Assembly (NCBI GenBank): GCA_902497035.1
Contig: CABVDL010000027.1
Location: 1 to 27,531, forward strand
Reading direction: 5' to 3'
Length of the DNA stretch: 27,531 nucleotides
Origin: an uncultured Prevotella sp.
GTDB taxonomy: Bacteria > Bacteroidota > Bacteroidia > Bacteroidales > Bacteroidaceae
A program made the position numbers and the translations under genes. The notes below the pieces were generated by a model. The model saw only the letters and a program-made list of their open reading frames with translations. It ran no database searches and was not told the DNA's origin. Shown here in pieces: positions 18,317 through 26,500 of the stretch. The stretch's first letter is position 1. Every line of letters begins with the position of its first letter.

Positions 18317-18882
18317 TGTTCAGACATAAGGACCACCGCGTGCCCGGGCTGAACACGACGTCGACGGCCGACATCTCTTTCATGCTCCTCATCTTCTTCC
18401 TTGTCACGACGAACATGGACATCGACAAGGGCTTGCAGCGTCAGCTCTCGCCCGCGGGGAAGAATGACCTGCAGGAGTCGTTCGTGGAGAAAGGCACGAC
18501 GATGCAGCTCGTCATCAATGCCGACAACGAGCTGCTTCTCGACGGCAAGCCCTTCCCCGTGAACCGGCTGCGCGCCGAGGTGGAGAGCTTCGTGCAGCGG
18601 GTGGGCAAGCGTCATCTCATCACCGTCAAGGTCGACCCCGAATCAAACTATGACACTTATTTCGGCATGCAGAACGAGCTCATGGCGGCTTACCGCGTGC
18701 TGCGCGACCGCACGGCACTCCGCCTCTTCGGGCACGACTATGCCGCCCTGTCGCAGACACAGCGCGACAAGGTGAAGGACGAATGTCCGCAGCGCATCGC
18801 CGAACAGTATAACGGCCCCGTAGGGCAGGCCGATGCTGCTGGTGCTGCCGGAGCGACTGGCGAGAAAGGAGGCACAGAATGA
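18313..18882 (+). CDS. exbD: ExbD/TolR-like protein, first copy
   Basis: This is a 189-aa biopolymer transport protein with one membrane helix and a periplasmic domain, the partner of ExbB in the TonB motor. The family signature VPGLNTTSTADISFMLLIFF contains the membrane-embedded aspartate in TADISF, the expected proton-carrying residue. The periplasmic part includes VIN-ADNELLLDGKPF and ends in a Gly/Ala-rich tail (ADAAGAAGATGEKGG) not needed in the family. It starts inside the ATGATG that overlaps the upstream stop, and its own stop overlaps the next start. Confidence 0.92.
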   Translation: MMFRHKDHRVPGLNTTSTADISFMLLIFFLVTTNMDIDKGLQRQLSPAGKNDLQESFVEKGTTMQLVINADNELLLDGKPFPVNRLRAEVESFVQRVGKRHLITVKVDPESNYDTYFGMQNELMAAYRVLRDRTALRLFGHDYAALSQTQRDKVKDECPQRIAEQYNGPVGQADAAGAAGATGEKGGTE

Positions 18883-19358
18883 GAATGACATCGACGATGT
18901 TCCGGCGCCGGAGGCATGAGGTGCCGGGGCTCAACACGGCCTCGCTGCCCGACCTTATCTTCTCGGTCCTCTTCTTCTTCATGATCGTCACCCACATGCA
19001 GAAAGTGGCGGTCAAGGTGCAGTTCCGCACACCCCAGGGCACGGAGCTCACGCGCCTGACGAAGAAGACCGCTGTCACCTATATCTATATTGGCCGTCCG
19101 TCGGCCGACCTGCGCAAGACCTTCGGCAGCGGCACACGTATCCAGCTCAACGATAAGTTCACGCCCGCCTTGGAGGTCGCCGACTATGTCACGGCCGAGC
19201 GCAACCGCATGTCGCCCGAAGACCAGGAACAGATGACGGTGTCGATCAAGGCGGACCGTGGCACGCACATGGGCATCATCAGTGATGTCAAGCAGGCCCT
19301 GCGTGAGGCCAAGGCCTACCGCATCAGCTATTCGGCCACGGAGAAGAAGCAGCGGTAG
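18879..19358 (+). CDS. exbD: ExbD/TolR-like protein, second copy
   Basis: This is a 159-aa second ExbD paralogue. The N-terminal RRRRHEVPGLNTASLPDLIF is followed by the membrane helix SVLFFFMIVTHM. The conserved aspartate is in SLPDLIF, matching TADISF of the first copy. The periplasmic part is otherwise little like the first copy, so the two may form a heteromeric partner for ExbB. It starts with ATGA overlapping the stop of the first exbD. The start could also be one of the later in-frame ATGs (18885 or 18897), but the 4-bp overlap favours 18879. No tonB gene follows; the operon ends here. Confidence 0.9.
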   Translation: MRMTSTMFRRRRHEVPGLNTASLPDLIFSVLFFFMIVTHMQKVAVKVQFRTPQGTELTRLTKKTAVTYIYIGRPSADLRKTFGSGTRIQLNDKFTPALEVADYVTAERNRMSPEDQEQMTVSIKADRGTHMGIISDVKQALREAKAYRISYSATEKKQR

Positions 19359-19405
19359 GGAGTTAAAGCCGTAACAGCCTATCAGCCTCTCCGAGGCTGT
19401 GGCTC

Positions 19406-19494
19406 CCGGGAGGTCCGCTGCCCTCAGCGGACAATCGAGCATCTATTCGAGCTACATTTAGTGGTGTGGCCGCTGAGGGCAGCGGCCCTCCCGG
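19406..19494. repeat. Inverted pair of 27-bp palindrome-containing elements
   Basis: The left arm (19406-19432) is CCGGGAG followed by GTCCGCTGCCCTCAGCGGAC. The right arm (19468-19494) is its reverse complement at 25 of 27 positions. Each arm also folds alone as an 8-bp stem with a 4-base loop. The only two differences between the arms are a paired change in that stem (T-A to G-C), so pairing is kept. It starts 47 bp after the last exbD stop and could end that transcript. Confidence 0.9.
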
Positions 19495-19744
19495 ATGCGT
19501 CAGCCTGTTTTGAAGGTTTTAGTCTGAAATGCCATATCATAGTCTACAGGGTTTTATCATGGTTTTATACGGTTTTTGTTGGCTTTATCAACATTACGTC
19601 GGCTTCTTTTTTCAATCATAAGGTCAAAAAAATATTGACAAAAAGTAAAAAGACAGGACAATGGGAGGCGCATGAAATAGAGCAGAAAAAAGGATAAAAA
19701 CACGACAAAGCAGGCGTGGAGGATGGGAAAAAGAGGCGTGAAAT

Positions 19745-19860
19745 GAACCTTCTTATAGGTATGGCAGTGACAGTCTTACAAGCATGGCAGTGCCATCTCA
19801 CAAGGATGGCAGTGTCATTCCTATAGGAATGAGGGTGCTTATCCTATAAGAGTGACGAAG
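19745..19860. repeat. Degenerate ~23-bp repeat array with an 18-bp palindrome
   Basis: ATGGCAGTG occurs at 19761, 19784 and 19806, with a diverged copy ATGAGGGTG at 19829 and a weaker one (AGAGTGACG) near 19850, at spacings of 22-23 bp. The units alternate with TATAGG/TTACAAG-like stretches. The perfect palindrome TCATTCCTATAGGAATGA lies at 19815-19832. Confidence 0.8.
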
Positions 19861-19936
19861 CCTTGAGCGTGAAAGAAAACCGTTAGGAAAGGAGACAGAA
19901 AGTAACACATTGGCTATTAGTCTTTTAACAACTTAG

Positions 19937-19996
19937 GCTGAGAATGCGTTCTTTTCGCACGACCCTGCCTTCGCTAGGAAATAACGCATTCTCAGC
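19937..19996. repeat. 14-bp perfect inverted repeat with 32-base loop
   Basis: GCTGAGAATGCGTT (19937-19950) is exactly complementary to AACGCATTCTCAGC (19983-19996). The loop contains no recognisable motif and no U-tract follows, so a simple terminator is unlikely. Confidence 0.85.
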
Positions 19997-20026
19997 GAGG
20001 GTTGGAAAGAAAAAATATAGACATTT

Positions 20027-20054
20027 GTCCGCTGAGGGCAGCGGACCTCCCGGG
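20027..20054. repeat. 20-bp palindromic element
   Basis: GTCCGCTGAGGGCAGCGGAC at 20027-20046 (8-bp stem, AGGG loop) is followed by CTCCCGGG, in the same orientation as the copy at 19468. Confidence 0.9.
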
Positions 20055-20121
20055 CGGCCACTGCAACCAAAACCTACTGCATCACAGGCAGGATCGCTGG
20101 TCTATATAATCGTAAAGAAGG

Positions 20122-20154
20122 TTTTGTCCGCTGCCCTCAGCGGACACCATATAA
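20122..20154. repeat. 20-bp palindromic element with flanks shared with 27413-27475
   Basis: GTCCGCTGCCCTCAGCGGAC at 20126-20145 lacks the CCGGGAG tail but has TTTT before it and ACCATATAA after it. The same flanks surround the element at 27413-27475. It lies 34 bp beyond the stop of the second regulator. Confidence 0.9.
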
Positions 20155-20188
20155 TACTATATATATAAATGTTCCTGCTTACTAATCG

Positions 20189-23155
20189 TTAACCAGCATC
20201 GTACGCCTTTCTGTCTTGCCGTTTGCGGTATTCCGACGGTGTGATGCCGCACACGTTCTTGAAAGTTCGTACGAAGTTGGGGTAGACATCGAAGCCGCAT
20301 AGTGCAGCCACCTCAATAAGCTTCATGTCCGGGTTCTTGTCGAGCAGTTTTTTTGCCTTTTTGATTCTGATATGCTGGATATAAGCGGCCGGCGTCTGTC
20401 CTGTGATGGCCACCATCTTGCGGTAGAACTGGCTGCTGCTCATGCACATCATCGATGCGATGGCCGTCACGCTGGCGTCTTTGCTACGGCTGAGAAGCGT
20501 GTGGATGGCATCGGCTACCTTGGTGAGGAAGACCAGGTCGGCCTCGTTGGGCGCCGTGTTGTCATCGTTGGTTTTTAGTTCCTTTGTGTTCTCTATGGCA
20601 GCCGCGAATTTCTTCTGCATCAGCTTCCGGCTTTCGAGCAGTTTGGCGACGCGCGTGCGCAGCTCGTCCGTGTTGAAGGGCTTGGTCATGTAGGCGTCCG
20701 CTCCGGCCTCCAGTCCTTTGATGCGCTCTTCTTCCGACGCCTTGGCAGAGATGATGATGACCGGCACGTGGTTGATGATGTCGTTGCCGCGTATCTGCCG
20801 GCAAAGATCCAGACCGTTCATCTCCGGCATCATCAGGTCGGTGATGATCAGGTTGGGTACGGTTTCAAGCGCTTTTTGCAAACCTTCCTGACCGTTGGCG
20901 GCGTAGTAGATGCTATAGCTGTCTTTGAGTTGGGCACCGATATAGTCCGCCACGTCGTGGTTGTCCTCGACGACGAGGATGCGGCAATCGTCGTTGCTTT
21001 CGTTGCTGTTGCTGTCGGTGATGTGCTCCTCTTCTGCTTTCTCTTCTGCGGGCAGGGCGACAATGGGCTTCTCCTCACCGACATCCTGCTTGACATGGTT
21101 GTGTATGGGCAGGCTGATATGGAATGCCGTGCCCTGGCCGGGTGTGCTCTCGACGGTGATGGTACCGTTGAGCGCTTCGATGATCTGCTTGACGAGTGCC
21201 ACTCCAATGCCGGTTCCGATGTTTTGGGTGTCGCCTTCAGCTTGGTAAAACAGTTCGAAAACCTGTTTCAGCGTGTCTTCGTCCATGCCTCTGCCGGTGT
21301 CGGTGACGTCGAGCAGCAGTGTGTCGTCCTTACGCCACATGGTGATGGCCACGCGGCCATACTCCGGCGTGAACTTGATGGCATTGGCGAGAAGGTTGCT
21401 GATCACTTTCGTGATATAGTCAGGCACAAAGTCCATGACCACCGCTTCCTTAGGTATGAACGTGAAGTCTATCTTGCGGCTTTGGGCATAGTCGCGATAG
21501 TTCTCCGTGACCATCGTGATGTATGCCGTGATGTTGCCGTTGCGCCAGTGGGCATTGCCCATCGAGGATTTCACCTTGGTAATGTCGAGCAGTTGGTTGA
21601 TGAGGTTGAGCAGGTGGTGTCCCTGTCGCTTGATGGTCGTGGCTTTTTCGCGCGTGGTGTTATGGCAGTCTTCGTCCTTTTCAATGTCGTTGCTCAGTCC
21701 GAGGATGATCGTCAGCGGTGTACGGAACTCATGTGTGATGTTGGTGAAGAAGCGCGACCTCATCTCACTCATGTTTTTCACCCAAAGATGATGGCGTCGG
21801 CGTATGCGTCCCATGTAGACCAGCCATGCGATGATCAGCAGCAACACCGATACCAGCAGAATGCCGACGATCAGGTTGACCCGCTTCAAGAAGCTGTCGC
21901 GTTTCTTTTCCCTTGCCAGTTTCTCGTTCTCGTATTTGGCGTTGTTCTTGCTGATGGCCAATTTCATGTCCGCCTTGTAGATGGAATCTTTCAGCACGGT
22001 GTAGCGCAGCAGGTGATTGGCGGCCGCCTTGGGGTCGGTGTTTCTCAATGCTTCGAAGAGTCCGCGCTGTGCCCGGCTCTCATTATATAAGTCTTTCTTT
22101 TCCGTGAAGATATTGGCGGCCTGGGTGAAGTGTTTTACGGCAGCGGCGTGCGCGCCACGCAGGTTGAGCAGTTCTCCCATCTGATTTTGGCAGATGCCGA
22201 GTGATGTCATGTTGCCGGACTGTTGCAAGAAAGGGATGGCCCGGCAGACCGAGAGTTCGGCGGCTTCATACATCTGCAGGGAGATCTGCGCGGCGGCCAA
22301 CTGCGAGAGTCTTATGCCAACCTTGGGGATGTTGTTTCTGGTGGAGTCGATGACATAGGCTTTGCGTGCATTGTCCAAAGCTTTGTGGTCTTTTCCCATT
22401 GTGTGATAGATTTCCGACGCCATGCCATATTGTATGGCCATGCGTGAGGAGTCGCCTGCTGAGGTGCTGAATTGCAGCGCCTCGGTGATATACTTTTCCG
22501 CGTCATCGAGTTGTTTGGCCACCAGGCAGATGCCGGCCAATGTGTTGAGCGAGCTGCTGATGCGGCCCTTGTCACCTGTGCGCCGGGCATATTCGAGCGA
22601 TTTGCGGGCGTGTTCCATGGCATGGATATAGTCCGACATTCTGAAATAGAAGAGTCCTGTCAGGCTTTCGCAGTCGCTTTTGAGCGTGAGATCGTGGCCA
22701 CTCTCGGCCAGCGGCAGTGCTTTTTTGGCGTAGCCCAGTCCCTTTTCATATTCCTGTTGTGCAAAGAAGTACTCACCGGCCCAGTACCATACGAGCAAGT
22801 CCACTGTGTCGGGAGGCATTTGCGGTGTCACTTGTATCAGGCTGTCAGTAAACTCTTTCCGATCGAGTATGCCAAAGATCTTGTTGGCAGTGACGATGCG
22901 TTGCTGATAGTGCTTGTGGTCATAGTCCTGCAAGAGCTTGTCCAAGGTCGCGCCATGCGTGGCAGTGTCAGTAACCACCTTGTTGTTTTGATAATCCCGC
23001 TGCTGCTGTCCATTTCGTCCGCAAGAGACCAGCATGATGGCCAGGGCGAAGAGCGCCCAGCGTATTCCATGAGAGCGTGACCACCAGGAGGGTTTCCTCT
23101 CGGCGGCGCTATGATGATGCGTGTGCGTGTCGTTGGTGTAGATACCTTCCTTCAT
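20189..23155 (-). CDS. Hybrid two-component regulator with TPR sensor domain
   Basis: This is a 988-aa membrane sensor kinase fused to a receiver and an AraC-type DNA-binding domain. From the ATG at 23155: a basic/His-rich N-terminus, a membrane or lipoprotein-like segment ending MLVSC (C45), TPR-like helices (~50-385), one membrane helix (LIVGILLVSVLLLIIAWLVY, ~425-450), HisKA with THEFRTPL (H475), HATPase_c with ANAIKFTPEYG and GTGIGVALVKQI, a receiver with LVVEDNHDVA and D773 (IITDLMMPEMNG), and an intact AraC domain ending ITPSEYRKRQ. A longer frame to 23419 is rejected because a consensus promoter lies at 23227-23257, downstream of that start. It is divergent from the 1210-aa exported protein, its likely target. 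Unlike the PUL regulator it lacks propeller repeats, so its signal is probably different. Confidence 0.93.
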   Translation of the reverse strand: MKEGIYTNDTHTHHHSAAERKPSWWSRSHGIRWALFALAIMLVSCGRNGQQQRDYQNNKVVTDTATHGATLDKLLQDYDHKHYQQRIVTANKIFGILDRKEFTDSLIQVTPQMPPDTVDLLVWYWAGEYFFAQQEYEKGLGYAKKALPLAESGHDLTLKSDCESLTGLFYFRMSDYIHAMEHARKSLEYARRTGDKGRISSSLNTLAGICLVAKQLDDAEKYITEALQFSTSAGDSSRMAIQYGMASEIYHTMGKDHKALDNARKAYVIDSTRNNIPKVGIRLSQLAAAQISLQMYEAAELSVCRAIPFLQQSGNMTSLGICQNQMGELLNLRGAHAAAVKHFTQAANIFTEKKDLYNESRAQRGLFEALRNTDPKAAANHLLRYTVLKDSIYKADMKLAISKNNAKYENEKLAREKKRDSFLKRVNLIVGILLVSVLLLIIAWLVYMGRIRRRHHLWVKNMSEMRSRFFTNITHEFRTPLTIILGLSNDIEKDEDCHNTTREKATTIKRQGHHLLNLINQLLDITKVKSSMGNAHWRNGNITAYITMVTENYRDYAQSRKIDFTFIPKEAVVMDFVPDYITKVISNLLANAIKFTPEYGRVAITMWRKDDTLLLDVTDTGRGMDEDTLKQVFELFYQAEGDTQNIGTGIGVALVKQIIEALNGTITVESTPGQGTAFHISLPIHNHVKQDVGEEKPIVALPAEEKAEEEHITDSNSNESNDDCRILVVEDNHDVADYIGAQLKDSYSIYYAANGQEGLQKALETVPNLIITDLMMPEMNGLDLCRQIRGNDIINHVPVIIISAKASEEERIKGLEAGADAYMTKPFNTDELRTRVAKLLESRKLMQKKFAAAIENTKELKTNDDNTAPNEADLVFLTKVADAIHTLLSRSKDASVTAIASMMCMSSSQFYRKMVAITGQTPAAYIQHIRIKKAKKLLDKNPDMKLIEVAALCGFDVYPNFVRTFKNVCGITPSEYRKRQDRKAYDAG

Positions 23156-23226
23156 GTTGTTGTCTGTGATAGTTGTAGAGGATGAATAAAGGGGGAATGG
23201 ATGTTTGCAGGATTGTTGATTGTTGA

Positions 23227-23257
23227 CAAAGATAAGCAAAAAAGTGATAAGGTCAAA
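23227..23257 (-). promoter_or_regulatory. Promoter of the TPR hybrid regulator
   Basis: On the minus strand, TTTG (complement of 23254-23257) is followed after 19 bases by TATCTTTG (complement of 23227-23234), a close match to the Bacteroidetes consensus. It predicts a leader of about 65 nt and fixes the start codon at 23155. Confidence 0.7.
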
Positions 23258-23276
23258 ATGTTTCGGTGCCTTTTTG

Positions 23277-23306
23277 ATTGTTTTTATTAGTATTGTTTTT
23301 ATTAGT
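23277..23306. repeat. 15-bp tandem repeat upstream of the TPR regulator promoter
   Basis: ATTGTTTTTATTAGT is present twice without mismatch, starting 20 bp upstream of the regulator's -33 element. A short palindrome TGTTAACA lies at 23326-23333. Both could be binding sites for autoregulation, but nothing in the sequence proves it. Confidence 0.7.
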
Positions 23307-23479
23307 ATTGACGGCGCTCTGAAACTGTTAACAATGTCAAACTTATCACTTGCATAACACTGAGAAATAGGTAGTTGTACTACTTCGATGACCGATATTG
23401 AAAACTTTCTTCGGTTCATTTTTCACGATAATGATAGTCGATTGCAAGATGAGGATAAGTCCTTTTGTTGCTTTCCTTT

Positions 23480-23487
23480 TAATTTTG
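23480..23487 (+). promoter_or_regulatory. -7 box for the 1210-aa exported protein gene
   Basis: TAATTTTG matches TAnnTTTG and predicts a leader of about 30 nt. No -33 TTTG is found at the normal spacing (the nearest is 12 bases away), which fits a promoter that depends on an activator. Confidence 0.5.
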
Positions 23488-23523
23488 CAACTACAGAATT
23501 ATTCATTATAATCACTATATCGT

Positions 23524-26500
23524 ATGAAACACATTCGAACAAAAACAAGACGTAGGCTTGAGGGTCTTGCTGTCTTTGTGGTGTTGCTCGGTGTTTTCCT
23601 GGCTTCATTGAAAGGATTAACAGCCTATGGACAAAACGTGACCATCTCGCCCTCATCGGGCAATCTCATCGCTGCCATCACCTATGATAACGAGGTGGGC
23701 TTCGAGAAAGGCTGGTCGGCATTGTGGCGACATCGCCAACTTCCACTTACATTGCATGTATCGGACAAGCCTGAACTAACGCCCAGCGGTGTGCTGAAAG
23801 ACCCTGCCGGCAACATCCGTCTCGACACAGACAGAAATCTGTATGTGTTGATGGGTGGCACAACTGTCACCACGCACCTGAGCTTTTCTCTGCCCAAAGG
23901 CTACCGCTTCACGGGTTACCGCATGGTGTTGCTCAACGATATGAACGGCAAGAACTACGGAGGCTTCAGCCTGCAGGGCATCAACAAGCGGATGTACGAG
24001 ACCGGCTCGTCGTTTGACTATTCCCGCCCCTTGGCCTCCACGGCCATGATGGATGGCAACAACTCCTCGGAGGAATATGTCATCGAGCGCACCAGCAAGA
24101 CGGCCAGCGACATGGGCAACAACCTCTACTTCTACTTCTGGCGGGCCTCGAACGCCTACTATGGCGCAACCATCAAGTCCATCGAGCTCTACTTCACCGC
24201 CGAGGCCGAGTTTGCCGCCGAGGGTGTGCCGGGCTCTCCCGACGAGATCATCGCCGAGGGAGTCAACATGGTGGGTACGGAGTTCACCACGGGCAAGCTC
24301 GACCTTGGTGTGGTGAAACCCAACACGAAGAACGGGGCCACCTATTTCAGCTACGACTATCAGAACGTAATCGACCTCACGGCCAAGAACTGGCTCTACG
24401 AGGAGGGCGCCGTCACGGCCGACAAGAAACTGCCCCAGACCGCGGGCAGCGGCTCCATTCAGGTGCTCCGCAACGACGGGCAACTCTACTATGCCCTCGG
24501 CAATGGAACCTACTATATCGAGACCCCCACCGAGACGCAGAACCAGAACGGCAAGACCATCCCCTTGGGCTTCCGCATCACGGGCGCCCAAATCAAGGCC
24601 CACTATGGCACCCCGGCCGCCAGCTCGTCCATCACCTACGATGGAAAGACGGGCACCATTTCGGCAGGATGGCTTGGCATGACCTACCGCCTCAAGACCG
24701 ACGGCACGTGGACCACGGGCACGGGCGCGCAGTGGACGCAGACCAAGATAGGCAAGCTGCAGAGCGGCAACTATTATCTCTCGGTGCAGAAGTCAGGCTC
24801 TGGAAATAGAGTACAGTATATTGCCAATGGCACCACCGACATCAATGAGGCCAACAGCTTCACGCTCAGTGACGACGGGCACGTGATGTATGGCGAGCTG
24901 ACGCTGTCCAAAACGAGCGACAACCGTGCACGCTTCATGAGTGAGAATGGCTGGAACAACAGCTTCGCCTCGTGGATCACGGTCAGCAGCTCAACCACCA
25001 ACCCCGCCTTCACGCCCTCCGACTTCAAGCTCAGCCTCTACGGTACGAATGGCGCGACCCCGGTGTCGACCGTAAGCGTGGGCAGCAGCAACAAGAACGC
25101 TACTGCTGAGGTAGATGGACTGAATAACGACGCAATCAAGTTTACCATCTCAGGCCTTACCGAAGGCACAAAGGCCCTCATCACCTACAACCTCACGATG
25201 GAGCAGCTCAACCCCTTCATCAACACGCTCGACATCGTATGCCACTCGGCCAAGACCTCAGGCCTGACAATCACGCAGCAGTTCACCAGCAACGACTTCC
25301 AAGTGGCTGGTGGTGAGTTCCTCTTCTATATCCCCTCCGACTTTGTGGGTGAGACCAATAAGTGCAAGTTCACTTTCGAGAATCTCACGAGCAAATACAT
25401 GGATGCCACTTACGGCAAGGGCACCACTGGCAACTCACGCAACTATTTGGTGAAGTCTCCTTATTATAATAAGTATGGCGACGGCAAGCAATACACGGCC
25501 TCGGGCAACGAGCCTGCTGATGACAAGGTACGTACCAGCATGTGCGGCAATGTGCCATACAAATACAACAATGCCGCAGAGTTGGAGGCTGCCGGAGCTA
25601 CAGCGTCGGCATCTACCTTGGAGGAGTATCCTTATTCCGAGGCTCGCTATTTAAGTCAGGGTGGTTCGTTCACCGAGGACATTGAGATCCGTGTCAACGA
25701 TGCGGCAAAGGAATGCTACCTGATGATGGGCGACGAGACACGCTACAACATCGCACCCACGACGGCCATGGAGCACCGCTACTACGCTTACTATCTCATG
25801 GACATCCAGTTGCTCGTCAAGGACTACGATGCCAAGTGCCAACTTAAGGAGCTCTACACCACCACCTTCTACGGGGAGAAGGAGGAGAAACCGATGTACG
25901 GCGGTACCTTCGAGGCCTATGAGACCGGGCATAGTGGCGATCCCAATTATCTCATTCCGAGCGACAAGGCGTATCTGACCGTGGACATGATGGTCAGGGC
26001 ACTGCTCGATGCCTTGCAGGAAAAGCAGGCTGAGACGAATCAGGTGCTCTATCTCGACTACACCAATCTCTACTCGGTGCTCGTGGAGAGCGATGCAAGA
26101 ATGGCCGAGATGAAGAATCAGCTCAATCCCAACTGCCTCATCTTCTTCCCCGTGCGTACAGCTTACAACGAGGATAACTATGTGCAGAAGACGATGAGCG
26201 GTGGCTTCCGTGCCTGCCGGAACATCGTGCTCACTGACAAGCAGCCTTTCTACTCGCCTTACAATATCACTGTACCGGCTGAGAACTATGCTGCCTATAC
26301 AAGGAAGATCACGCATGAGATGAACGGCAAGGCTACGCTGGCCACCCTGGTGTTGCCTTTCTCGATAGCCCTTAGCGATGGTGTACACTCCAATGACTTC
26401 TGCTCGTTGCGCCTCTATCAGATGCAGAGCGAAAACGGTTTGGCCGCCGACCAGGAAGAAGGCGCTAACGGAAAGGACTTCATGGGATTGGCGAAGTTCA

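Larger units (their letters stand above)
19359..20188. other. Non-coding repeat-rich intergenic region
   Basis: This 830-bp stretch lies between the exb operon and the 3' end of the second regulator. I see no convincing gene: the short open frames at 19461-19697 and 19944-20168 run through repeats and encode low-complexity or unrecognisable sequence. It does hold four copies of a 20-bp palindrome, a degenerate ~23-bp repeat array, an 18-bp perfect palindrome and a 14-bp inverted repeat, each listed separately. Confidence 0.8.

Noticed and set aside
19461..19697. 78-aa open frame after the exb operon
   Set aside because: It begins inside a palindromic repeat and has no recognisable domain or promoter; its composition is that of non-coding AT-rich DNA.
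20126..20145. Rho-independent terminator for the TPR regulator
   Set aside because: The hairpin is followed by AAAACC on the minus strand rather than a U-tract, and the same palindrome occurs at unrelated places.
19944..20168. 74-aa open frame in the repeat region
   Set aside because: It is built from the 14-bp inverted repeat and two palindrome copies, so it is explained by the repeats.
23156..23419. N-terminal extension of the TPR regulator from an ATG at 23419
   Set aside because: The extension crosses a consensus -33/-7 promoter (23227-23257) and a tandem repeat, and its amino-acid sequence is low-complexity; the ATG at 23155 fits a membrane-anchored sensor.
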